NCBI GenBank assembly: GCA_021810985.1
Contig: JAJZQA010000037.1
Span: forward strand, 1 to 12,288
Direction of reading: 5' to 3'
DNA from: Deltaproteobacteria bacterium
GTDB lineage: Bacteria > Desulfobacterota > Desulfuromonadia > Geobacterales > Geobacteraceae
Length of the DNA: 12,288 nt
Positions 1-6,262 of the stretch are shown here, piece after piece. Each line of letters begins with the position of its first letter. The stretch's first letter is position 1. The notes beneath the pieces were generated by a model. That model ran no database searches. It saw only the letters and a list, made by a program, of their open reading frames with translations, and was not told the DNA's origin. Made by a program: the position numbers and the translations under genes.

Positions 1-139
1 TGATATCTGTATGTATTGCAAATGAAAACGGCAGCCAGAAAAAGTCCATATCTACCTGTAATGGATGACGGTTTTTTCTTTCTTGCTGTCCAACTTCTCA
101 TGCTTGGCACGCTGAAAATTGCCGGAGTTCGCAGGATCA

Positions 140-652
140 ATGAGCAGAGCTTTCATAAAAAATGACACTTCGGACGAGCGGATAGTGATACCACCGCGTG
201 CGCCACTCCCACCCGGTGTATCAAATTATGTGACACCTCGCGGCATTACGCTCCTGACGAGCGAACTTGCTGAATTGGAGGCAGAACGTTCACGTGTGCA
301 GCACGATGGAAACGACGGAGCAGAGCATGCTCGACAGTTGGCAGTGATTGCTCAACGTATCGCGGCACTCTGCGAACGCATCGCAAGTGCGATAGTTGTA
401 AATCAACCTGACCAACCGAGAGGCGAGGTTCGCTTTGGCGCTACGGTTACCCTGCTAAGTCTCAAAGGCAATTCTCCGGGAGGGGAACGCCGATTTTCTA
501 TCGTCGGGGTTGACGAGGCAAATCCTGCCACTGGGCATATATCGTTTACCTCGCCAATTGCACGTGCCATCATGGGACATCAGGTTGGCGAAACCATTTC
601 GCTGCGAACAGCACACGGCGAGGAGTCTCTTGAGATTGTTAAAATTGAGTAA
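140..652 (+). CDS. GreA/GreB-family transcription elongation factor-like protein (short coiled coil)
   Basis: A 170-aa protein of the Gre family, which binds RNA polymerase through its secondary channel. The N-terminus MSRAFIKND and the segment NYVTPRG (about 29-35) are typical of GreB-like proteins. A helical region (about 36-88) is followed by a GreA_GreB_C FKBP-like domain (about 95-170), with RFGATVTLL, an RRFSIVGVDEA strand and the family hallmark SPIARAIMGHQVGE near 138-151. The ATG at 140 is chosen over an in-frame TTG at 119 because MSRAF is the family N-terminus and GCAGGA lies just upstream, although the spacing is short. The coiled coil is about a dozen residues shorter than in GreA, and the usual acidic D-x-x-E tip is not recognisable; HDGNDGAE (55-62) sits where the tip should be. 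Transcript-cleavage activity is therefore uncertain. It stands alone, with no partner gene visible. Confidence 0.85.
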   Translation: MSRAFIKNDTSDERIVIPPRAPLPPGVSNYVTPRGITLLTSELAELEAERSRVQHDGNDGAEHARQLAVIAQRIAALCERIASAIVVNQPDQPRGEVRFGATVTLLSLKGNSPGGERRFSIVGVDEANPATGHISFTSPIARAIMGHQVGETISLRTAHGEESLEIVKIE

Positions 653-977
653 CACCTTGAACTCTTTGAATGTGCGGCAAGCTGCGGAACAAAATCGCAA
701 CGGGCCGAATCAACATGCAGATCACGAGAGGCGCATTTTTCTGCTCAGCCACAGATTCGTCTAGCTGGATGCGTAGACCTGGCAACACGGCAGACGGCTT
801 TCCACGGCGGATTTTCACTGGCTTGGATTTTCCCCTCATTCATCATAACTGTATCCAAATATATTTTTACAACTGGCACTTCACATGGGGTCAATTAATA
901 AATATACTTTTACAAAATTTTACCGGCTGCACAATGAAGCATCAACACGTCGACATTTTAGAAAGGGAGGGGAGAAA
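653..977. other. Intergenic region, mostly non-coding
   Basis: A 325-bp gap between the Gre-like gene and the PAS gene. No ORF in it has both a plausible ribosome binding site and recognisable protein content. The right-hand part (about 840-950) is strongly AT-rich and contains the promoter of the PAS gene. I see no clear terminator for the Gre-like gene. Confidence 0.5.
880..908 (+). promoter_or_regulatory. sigma70-type promoter of the PAS gene
   Basis: TTCACA (880-885, 5 of 6 to the -35 consensus) is separated by exactly 17 bp from TATACT (903-908, 5 of 6 to the -10 consensus) in an AT-rich stretch. Transcription would begin near 915, giving a leader of about 60 nt before the ATG at 978. 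This is the best promoter match seen in the window. Confidence 0.6.
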
Positions 978-1319
978 ATGAGTAATTGCACCAAGGTATG
1001 GGATAATCTGAACACTGCGGTAGTCGTATCTGACCCTGAGTTTAATGTAACCTACGCAAATCAAAGGGCCTTTGAGCTTTTTGATGAGTTGAAAATTGCC
1101 GGTCTCGAAGTTGGCAAGAACATGACTGCATGTCATAAACCGGAAACCATGGTCAAATTGAAAAGCATTTACCAGGATTTTGCTGACAAGAAAATCAAGA
1201 TCAATCACCTGACAATGGACGGTCCGGAAGGAACTCTCACCATCGTCAATGTCCCTTTCTATGATGGGGATGCTCTTGGTGGTGTTGTGGAAATGGTTTT
1301 TGAAGGTTCTTTGGCTTGA
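978..1319 (+). CDS. Stand-alone PAS domain protein
   Basis: A 113-aa soluble protein that is essentially one PAS domain. SDPEFNVTYANQRAFELF (18-35) is the classic PAS beta strands plus helix ("D...I.YAN.AA..LF"), followed by VGKNMTACHKPETM (45-58) and C-terminal strands TLTIVNVPFYDGDALGGVVEMV (split here only for description, about 86-107). The C-H-x-P segment resembles the PAS domain at the C-terminus of DUF438 proteins (PAS_10-like). The ATG at 978 is preferred over an upstream in-frame ATG at 885 because it follows a strong GGGAGGGGAG site and the promoter lies at 880-908. No output domain (kinase, GGDEF, HTH) is attached, so it must act on a separate partner or bind a small ligand or cofactor. 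H53 or C52 as a haem ligand is speculation. Flanked by its own promoter and terminator, it is monocistronic. Confidence 0.85.
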   Translation: MSNCTKVWDNLNTAVVVSDPEFNVTYANQRAFELFDELKIAGLEVGKNMTACHKPETMVKLKSIYQDFADKKIKINHLTMDGPEGTLTIVNVPFYDGDALGGVVEMVFEGSLA

Positions 1320-1410
1320 TCTAGGCAGTAGTCTCCTGTCAGATTGATAGTGTGTACCCGGAAAAAAGTATCGTTCTGATTACATCCTTTAGTGAAAAGT
1401 AGAAAGAAAA

Positions 1411-1440
1411 AGCCCCCGTTCGGCAACGGGGGCTTTTTTT
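1411..1440 (+). terminator. Rho-independent terminator of the PAS gene
   Basis: A perfect 10-bp stem (AGCCCCCGTT at 1411-1420 with AACGGGGGCT at 1425-1434) with a CGGC loop, running directly into a T tract. It lies about 90 bp after the PAS stop codon. Strong canonical structure. Confidence 0.95.
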
Positions 1441-1524
1441 AATCGGACGTATCACCCAAAAGAAGGCCTTATGGGGTTAAGTTTAATGTTATGCTTTTCG
1501 AGACCGCTTTGGAGCGAAAACTTT

Positions 1525-1548
1525 TTGTTACATGAAATCGGGTAACAA
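1525..1548. promoter_or_regulatory. Inverted repeat upstream of the lipoprotein gene (possible operator)
   Basis: TTGTTAC (1525-1531) and GTAACAA (1542-1548) form perfect 7-bp arms separated by 10 bp, about 40 bp before the start codon at 1588. Size and position suit a dimeric regulator site, and the left arm resembles a weak -35 (TTGTTA). No good -10 follows, so the promoter itself is not resolved. Confidence 0.3.
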
Positions 1549-1587
1549 TGTAGAGTAGCTGGAGAATATACACTCGAGGAGGCATAC

Positions 1588-1785
1588 ATGAGTTTGATCA
1601 GAATGGCAATCATTTCCGGAGTGATGATGTGCTGTGCGGGGTGCGCGGTGGTTTCCGTGGGGCCCCCGAGTGGGGCGGGCGGCAAGGTGCCCGTCTGCCA
1701 CAAGGGGAAGAAAACCATCTACGTGGATGAAGCGGCCGTCGATGCCCACCTGGGACATGGTGACTATGTGGGATTGTGCAGGTAG
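1588..1785 (+). CDS. Small lipoprotein with CHK...AHLxHGD motif
   Basis: A 65-aa exported protein. A short hydrophobic signal (about 4-18) ends in CAGC, giving a plausible lipidation cysteine at C19, although position -3 is a Cys rather than the usual Leu. After a Gly/Pro linker, residues 34-64 form a compact motif beginning VPVCHKGKKT and ending AVDAHLGHGDYVGLC. This CHK-x(n)-V-x(3)-AV-x-AHLxHGD-x-x-G-x-C pattern is widespread in bacterial secreted proteins and has no assigned function that I know of. C37 and C64 bracket it and could form a disulphide; the histidines (H38, H54, H57) could bind metal. A GAGGAGG site lies 5 bp before the ATG. It stands alone between the PAS terminator and a downstream stem-loop. 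Confidence 0.8.
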   Translation: MSLIRMAIISGVMMCCAGCAVVSVGPPSGAGGKVPVCHKGKKTIYVDEAAVDAHLGHGDYVGLCR

Positions 1786-1926
1786 CGTAAGCTTCCCTGA
1801 ACGATAGTAATGTCAAGGCAATGGGGATCTTAAAACATCATTTTATCCGGATTATTGCTCGTATCGCCTCGTCTTTTGAGGGCTTCTCTTGGGCAGGTAA
1901 CGCACGAGCCAAGTGTGGGATACCAA

Positions 1927-1966
1927 AAGCCGCCGATTCCGGTTCATACCGGCGGCGGTTTCTGTT
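1927..1966 (+). terminator. Probable terminator after the lipoprotein gene
   Basis: A two-part GC-rich stem: CCGCCG (1930-1935) pairs with CGGCGG (1953-1958), and inside it CCGGT (1939-1943) pairs with ACCGG (1948-1952) around a TCAT loop, with a 3-nt bulge on the left. It is followed by TTTCTGTT. It lies about 145 bp after the lipoprotein stop, and could alternatively be a leader structure of the next gene. Confidence 0.5.
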
Positions 1967-2052
1967 CGAGCGGGCGTGGGGCGGGCCAAGGGAAGGTTAG
2001 AACGATTAGCTTTTTGTTCTTTTATTGTAACACTTCATTACCGGAAGGTTAT

Positions 2053-2553
2053 ATGCGCAATCAATTTCTCCTGGCCGTAACGGGCCGAGTTTCTCTCTGC
2101 CTGATCAACCTGATAATACTTATGTCCGGTATTAATTCCGTCCTCGACATGCTCCCCCTCATTGCAAATCTGGAAAATGACCTTCTGCAGTTGGAAAATA
2201 TTACCGAAGGCTATGCTACTATCCTTATTGCCTATGGAGTTGCTGCTGAAGAGCGATCGACCCTTATGCACTTTCTTCGGCTGTATCCGGCTAACCTCAC
2301 CCCTCTGCAGGCTGCGATTGATAAAATCTGTCACAATTATGGGCTGGTTCTCCTGCTGATCGGACTTTTTGTGGAATTATGCGAAGAGCTCGTCAAAATG
2401 CCTGATTCAATTATCAATACCAATGGTCTTGAGTCACTGATGTTTTCTGTCGCAGCGATACTCACAATAGTATCTTCATGCGCGCTCATCCGTTTTTCCT
2501 GGCTTTTAGTATTTCCGCAACGCCAAATGAGCGGTTTGGTCGAGTCTGAGTAG
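2053..2553 (+). CDS. Hypothetical integral membrane protein
   Basis: A 166-aa protein I do not recognise. Hydrophobic segments at about 12-32, 95-113 and 127-153 suggest three membrane spans. Between the first two lies an amphipathic region of about 60 residues (LENDLLQLENITEGYATILI, then GVAAEERSTLMHFLRLYP). A further in-frame ATG exists upstream at 1855, but the region before 2053 reads through the GC-rich stem-loop, and GGAAGG lies 4 bp before the ATG at 2053, so the shorter form is chosen. Lower GC than the respiratory genes further right. It has no apparent operon partner: a structure that looks like a terminator precedes it, and a long gene-free stretch follows. Confidence 0.65.
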   Translation: MRNQFLLAVTGRVSLCLINLIILMSGINSVLDMLPLIANLENDLLQLENITEGYATILIAYGVAAEERSTLMHFLRLYPANLTPLQAAIDKICHNYGLVLLLIGLFVELCEELVKMPDSIINTNGLESLMFSVAAILTIVSSCALIRFSWLLVFPQRQMSGLVESE

Positions 2554-3109
2554 GAGTAGGGGCATAAGATGTGTCAGGTCAGATGCCTAAAGGGGTGATT
2601 GATTGACTTGTGCAGGAAAAAGGGTTGTTAAAAGGCAGATGCGGAGAGCCCTCTGGGAAGATACGGGGTCGGGTTTGGCTTTTAGACATTCGTCACGTAA
2701 GAGTCAAAAGTCTCGTCTGGGCAACGGTCTTCCTTATCTAACAAAAAGGTCAAAACTCAGCACATACCTGGAATGAGCTGCGGACAGGTTCATTGCAGCG
2801 TTAGGCGAGTAAAAAACCGGGCAGTCTCTCACCTTTTCCGGCATCTTTCGGAAAATATCCTAAAATAAATCGCCGAAAAATCGATCAATCGCCAGATGTG
2901 CGGAAAGCGGAATTTTCACTGCCTGGCACTGGCAGACCGGGTGTTTTGCGGGGAAAGATGCCGCGGTACCAGCTGCAATAGTAGGGGAGGATACGAAGCT
3001 CCGTCATTTCATTCTGAACCGTTTTTATCCCTGATTCATCTCTACTCTTACCATTGGTATCAGAGTTGATCATGGTGCGGGATTCCTCTCTCCGGATAAT
3101 GTCTGATTA

Positions 3110-3136
3110 AGTATAGCAGACTTTATCTGTTGCAAG
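3110..3136 (-). promoter_or_regulatory. Candidate extended -10 promoter, minus strand
   Basis: Read on the minus strand, TATACT (3110-3115) is preceded by TGC, giving the extended -10 form TGnTATACT. A weak -35 (TTGCAA or TTGC) lies 14-16 bp further upstream, near 3130-3136. Transcription would run leftwards from about 3103 into the gene-poor region, about 30 nt ahead of an ATG at 3073. Confidence 0.3.
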
Positions 3137-3161
3137 AGGAGGTGGCGTGGTTGCGATGACC

Positions 3162-3187
3162 GGGGTCATGATGGCATGTTTGACCCC
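3162..3187 (-). terminator. Hairpin after the S13 peptidase stop (possible terminator)
   Basis: GGGGTCA (3162-3168) and TGACCCC (3181-3187) form a perfect 7-bp stem with a 12-nt loop, 14 bp after the stop codon of the minus-strand peptidase gene. There is no T tract on the minus-strand side, so intrinsic termination is uncertain; it may instead stabilise the 3' end. Confidence 0.3.
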
Positions 3188-3201
3188 AAAGGAACGCACC
3201 G

Positions 3202-4152
3202 CTATTGCAGGACCACGTCGGTTTGCGGAGGCGGGCCTTCCGCCAGCAGACGCAGGAGTTCTCCCCTGCTGTGTCTCCAGTCGGAGACCCGGCCTTTTTT
3301 GGCGTTGACGATGAAAGCAAAGGATAATGCGCGGCCTGACGCGTTGACTCCGTATCCGGCCAGCGCGAACACATCGTTGAGGCGGCCGGTTTTTACCCGG
3401 AAACGCTCGTCGGTGTAGCCGATTCTCTTCACGGTTCCTTCCCGGCCGGGACGGGGAAGCGTCTCGCGGAAAATATCGAACCAGGGTTTTTTTGATATCC
3501 GGTACAGATAGTGGGCGATGAAATTTGTGGTAATCCTATTTTCCCTGGTCAGGCCGCAGCCGTCGGCGACGATCGCCTCTTCGGCGGGTAGGTCCAGGCT
3601 GTGGAGAAAACTGCTCACCGCCTTATTACCCTTGGCGCGGGTTCCGGGAGAACCGAAGCGCCGCTCTCCCAGCGAGTTCGCCAGGTTTTGCGCCGTCGCG
3701 TTCCTGCTGTGCACGTTCATGTCGTGCAGAATGTTGAAAAGTTCCCGTTTATTCCTGATTTCCACGGAATGCCTGGCGACCTTATAGGTTTTTTTTCTGC
3801 TCTTGCGCCTCTTTTTCCCTTTGACGCTAGCGGCCTTGCGCACGGTCACGACTTTGCGCACCGTGCCGCCCTGGTCCGCGTAATCGAGTACGGCGCCCGT
3901 GATGAGGAGTTTCATCAACGATGCGGGAACAAGCCTTTCCCCCGGGGAATTGCCCGTTTCCAATACCTGTTTGCCCGTTTCCAGGTCGACCACGGTCAGC
4001 GCCCACTCGGCGTTTTTGGGCAGGTACGGTTCTAGGTGTTTTCCCAGGTCACGGTCGGGTTCATATCCCTGGGCCGGGCTGGCGGCGAATGAATATATCA
4101 TCAGTACTATGACGACAAAACTTTGTAAAAGCGTCTTGGGTAAAAAAGCCAT
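3202..4152 (-). CDS. Compact D-alanyl-D-alanine carboxypeptidase (peptidase S13 / PBP4 family)
   Basis: A 316-aa exported penicillin-binding protein that would trim or cleave peptidoglycan peptides in the periplasm. A signal peptide covers about 1-28. The three active-site motifs are present in order: SLMK (S78 nucleophile, K81), SRN (149-151) and KTG (254-256). The S13-type block VADGCGLTRENRITT (about 195-209; normally DGSGL) and AGYG after KTG place it in S13 rather than S11. It is much shorter than E. coli PBP4: only 67 residues separate SLMK from SRN, so the large inserted domains of PBP4 are missing. That short stretch contains a very basic patch (KGKKRRKSRKK, 111-121). The ATG at 4152 follows AGGAGACAGGA; the upstream in-frame extension runs antiparallel through the SMUG1 gene and is rejected. 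It lies 26 bp downstream of SMUG1, probably in one transcript. Confidence 0.88.
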   Translation of the reverse strand: MAFLPKTLLQSFVVIVLMIYSFAASPAQGYEPDRDLGKHLEPYLPKNAEWALTVVDLETGKQVLETGNSPGERLVPASLMKLLITGAVLDYADQGGTVRKVVTVRKAASVKGKKRRKSRKKTYKVARHSVEIRNKRELFNILHDMNVHSRNATAQNLANSLGERRFGSPGTRAKGNKAVSSFLHSLDLPAEEAIVADGCGLTRENRITTNFIAHYLYRISKKPWFDIFRETLPRPGREGTVKRIGYTDERFRVKTGRLNDVFALAGYGVNASGRALSFAFIVNAKKGRVSDWRHSRGELLRLLAEGPPPQTDVVLQ

Positions 4153-4178
4153 TTTTCCTGTCTCCTCGTGCGGAATCG

Positions 4179-4895
4179 TCAGAATTTGATTCCCTGGTCC
4201 CGGAGCTGGTCCCGGACAATGTTCTCCCAGCCTTTGTTCGCGGCGGGGGAGGCGGGGCTTGGATGAAGAATTTTCCCCACCGGTACGCCGCTCTCCGTCA
4301 GTATCTTCTTTGCCCGTTCCTCGGCGAAATTTCCGACGCCGATGACCTTCGCCGGCCCGATATGTTCGATACTTCTGAGCAATGCGCTGTCGCAGGCCTC
4401 CAGCAGCGGCACCCTTTCTCCGCTTTTCAGCTTGTCGGGGGTAATGTTCCTGCCGTCGGCGTCGAGAAAAAGGAGCGGACAGTAATTGACGACGAAGAAG
4501 CGCTCGAAAAACTTCTCCGGCGTTCCGGTCAGCTCCCGGAACAGCCCCCAGAGGCGACGGCCACTCACTTCGCTTCGCCGGCAGCGGAAACCTTCGATCC
4601 GCTTCTTCGGGTGTTCCGGCCGCGGCACGCCCACTTCCCCGTCGATGCCCAGCCAGTTCTTCACAATGTCGATTTCTCCGAAGGGCACGCCGGTCTGGGC
4701 CATTCCCCACGGGCCTGGATTCATGCCGACAAAAACCGCCTCTTTGCCGCCACCGCCGTAGCGGGAGAGGTAGTGAAAATGAGGTTCGCGAGCATACACG
4801 AGCGGATTGTAGACGTAGGCCACCGGCGATGAAAACTGGAGAAGACTCAAATCCTCAACCAGGCGGTTCGTAATTTCCAGCAGTTTTCTTCCCAT
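4179..4895 (-). CDS. SMUG1-type uracil-DNA glycosylase
   Basis: A 238-aa base-excision repair enzyme that removes uracil (and, in the characterised Geobacter enzyme, xanthine) from DNA. Motif 1, GMNPGPWGMAQTGVPFGE (57-74), and motif 2, HPSPASPAANKGW (211-223), are near-identical to SMUG1. The catalytic asparagine (N59) and histidine (H211) are both present. FFVVNYCPLLF (133-143) forms the conserved central strand region. The ATG at 4895 follows GGTGGAGA with good spacing; an in-frame TTG at 4928 has no usable ribosome binding site and is not chosen. Length is normal for a bacterial SMUG1. It is the first gene of a minus-strand pair with the S13 peptidase; the functions look unrelated. Confidence 0.93.
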   Translation of the reverse strand: MGRKLLEITNRLVEDLSLLQFSSPVAYVYNPLVYAREPHFHYLSRYGGGGKEAVFVGMNPGPWGMAQTGVPFGEIDIVKNWLGIDGEVGVPRPEHPKKRIEGFRCRRSEVSGRRLWGLFRELTGTPEKFFERFFVVNYCPLLFLDADGRNITPDKLKSGERVPLLEACDSALLRSIEHIGPAKVIGVGNFAEERAKKILTESGVPVGKILHPSPASPAANKGWENIVRDQLRDQGIKF

Positions 4896-5319
4896 TCGTG
4901 TCTCCACCTGGCCGTTCACCTGCACCAATCCCTAGTTGTCATCATCTTCGCGTCGTCGCCGGAGGATACGTCGTTGCCTGCCTTGAGAAAGCAGCCGGCT
5001 TGATTAGAGGTGTTTTTTCCCTGAAAGAGTTCCGTTACCGGACAGACTCTTTTGTATCATGGGGGAGTTTTTTATATCAACCCTTTTCAGGTTTCAGGGG
5101 GACTTGAGGCTCTTGGGGGCAAGTTTGCAAAGCTGCTTTTTACCCTGAGTTTGCGGTTTTTCAGGCGTGACCTTCCGGGGCTCAAAATACCCTGTCATCC
5201 ACTGGCGTGGGTAAGCGATATAAGAAATAAAACTTCAGACGTGATGATTGTGAATGCAGTGGAAGAGAACTAACAACGGAGCGGCGTGAACCGTTCCAAC
5301 AATGCAAGGAGGAAAAGTG
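4896..5319. other. Divergent intergenic region
   Basis: A 424-bp region between the minus-strand SMUG1 gene and the plus-strand beta-barrel gene, so it should hold promoters for both. The only clear structure is the stem-loop at 5024-5053. TATAAG near 5218 might be a -10 for the barrel gene, but no convincing -35 precedes it. A short plus-strand ORF (5052-5273) shows no recognisable protein features. Confidence 0.45.
5024..5053. other. Stem-loop in the intergenic region
   Basis: AAAGAGT (5024-5030) plus TCCG (5031-5034) pair with CGGA (5039-5042) and ACTCTTT (5046-5052), with a TTAC loop and a 3-nt bulge. It ends in TTTT on the plus strand, as a terminator would, but no plus-strand gene lies upstream. 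It may end a small unannotated transcript or be a leader structure. Confidence 0.4.
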
Positions 5320-5988
5320 ATGAAAAGGAGCCTTATCGTAATTTCCGCCGTAGCAGTATTGATGTTTCCGGTAATCTGTCTTGCAACCCCGCCCGTTCCC
5401 GGACCCTATACGTCCATTTTTGCCGGGGTGAATATTCCGGAGAATTCCAACGCGACCAGCAATGATTTCGGCGACACGTATAATGATCAGGTTGAATTCG
5501 ACGCCGGTGTCTATACGGGCGGTGCGGCAGGATTCGATTTTGGACTGATGCGCCTGGAAGGGGAACTTTCGTACCGGTATGCGGATCTAAAGTCGATTAC
5601 CGATACCTCGGACGGATTCCAATTCCAGAATGTAGACGGCAACCTGGGGGCTTTGAACTTCATGGCCAATGCCTTCATCGATCTGCATAACGCCTCTCCC
5701 ATTACCCCGTACTTTGGCGGTGGCGTGGGTTTTGCCGTGCTCGACCTGAGTGACACCTTTGCGGGAGCACCCTCGCAGGCTCTGCTGTACCCCAGCGGCA
5801 CTGATACCGTTTTCGCCTACCAAGTAGGTGCCGGACTGGAACTGGCACTCAATCAGATGTTTTCCCTGGATCTGGGCTATCGCTATTTTAACACCGGCAA
5901 GGCCACTTTCGAGGATCACCCAGCAATCTCGACAAAAATGAAATTGGAGAGCCACAATGCCATGGTCGGCTTGAGGATGAAATTTTAA
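5320..5988 (+). CDS. Outer-membrane beta-barrel protein (OMP_b-brl / porin-like)
   Basis: A 222-aa exported protein. A signal peptide (MKRSLIVISAVAVLMFPVIC, then LA) is probably cleaved after residue 22. The mature part is a run of alternating hydrophobic/aromatic strands: SIFAGVNIP, GAAGFDFGLMRLEGELSYRY, PYFGGGVGFAVLDL, AYQVGAGLELAL, FSLDLGYRYFNTG and NAMVGLRMKF. It ends in the C-terminal phenylalanine recognised by the BAM machinery. This pattern fits the small eight-stranded OmpA/OmpW-like or opacity-protein barrels; the exact subfamily and any substrate cannot be told. The ATG at 5320 is chosen because AAGGAGG (5306-5312) lies 7 bp upstream; the in-frame ATG at 5302 lies in front of that site. 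Its own stem-loop follows, so it is probably monocistronic. Confidence 0.88.
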   Translation: MKRSLIVISAVAVLMFPVICLATPPVPGPYTSIFAGVNIPENSNATSNDFGDTYNDQVEFDAGVYTGGAAGFDFGLMRLEGELSYRYADLKSITDTSDGFQFQNVDGNLGALNFMANAFIDLHNASPITPYFGGGVGFAVLDLSDTFAGAPSQALLYPSGTDTVFAYQVGAGLELALNQMFSLDLGYRYFNTGKATFEDHPAISTKMKLESHNAMVGLRMKF

Positions 5989-5992
5989 AAAA

Positions 5993-6046
5993 CAAAGGGC
6001 CGTGTCTCAACATATGACAAAAGTCAGGTGTTGAGACACGGCTTTG
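5993..6046 (+). terminator. Long stem-loop after the beta-barrel gene
   Basis: A perfect 14-bp stem (5999-6012 with 6029-6042), extended outward by CAAA/TTTG across a GG bulge. An inner TGAC/GTCA stem closes an AAAA loop. It begins about 10 bp after the barrel stop codon. The T tract after it is short (TTTGATTC), so intrinsic termination is likely but not ideal. The symmetry means it could stop transcripts from both sides. Confidence 0.6.
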
Positions 6047-6176
6047 ATTCTTCACGCTTGTCCCTCCCCTGAGGAAGAACACCTTCTCGCCCACGTCTCC
6101 CGATCGCCTTGAAATTTGCCTGATATTTTCCCGGTCCGTTTCGATTGTTTTACCATTTTTTGCCGACACGCAATGC

Positions 6177-6199
6177 GCCCGTTTCCAGTTGAAACGGGC
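6177..6199. repeat. Perfect 9-bp hairpin
   Basis: GCCCGTTTC (6177-6185) pairs perfectly with GAAACGGGC (6191-6199) around a CAGTT loop. No T tract follows on either strand, so it is probably not a terminator. It may be part of a leader RNA or a remnant of a repeat. Confidence 0.45.
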
Positions 6200-6262
6200 A
6201 GAACTGCTGGTATTGTTAGTAGTACCGAGAGGCATTTGTTCACCTGAATCACTTAATTCCAA

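Larger units (their letters stand above)
2554..3201. other. Gene-poor region
   Basis: About 650 bp without a supported gene, lying between the plus-strand membrane protein gene and the minus-strand S13 peptidase gene, so both converge on it. It holds an attC-like imperfect repeat (2736-2806), a minus-strand extended -10 promoter candidate (near 3110), a 62-aa minus-strand ORF (2885-3073) with unconvincing protein content, and a hairpin next to the peptidase stop (3162-3187). No transposase or integrase remnant is recognisable. Confidence 0.5.

Noticed and set aside
104..123. sigma54-like promoter (TGGCACG...TTGC) before the Gre-like gene
   Set aside because: The GG and GC dinucleotides are 13 bp apart instead of the required 10, so it is not a usable -24/-12 promoter.
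639..839. 66-aa minus-strand ORF after the Gre-like gene
   Set aside because: No ribosome binding site or domain was recognised and it overlaps the end of the Gre-like gene.
873..889. sigma54-like TGGCAC upstream of the PAS gene
   Set aside because: The -12 position reads ATGGG rather than TTGC; the overlapping sigma70-type promoter explains the region better.
3147..3305. Plus-strand GTG start preceded by AAGAGGAGG opposite the end of the S13 gene
   Set aside because: The ribosome-binding-like sequence is good, but the frame is mostly antisense to the peptidase gene and shows no recognisable protein.
4153..4710. N-terminal extension of the S13 peptidase reading frame
   Set aside because: It overlaps the SMUG1 gene on the same strand in another frame, lacks protein-like content, and a signal peptide with a ribosome binding site starts at 4152.
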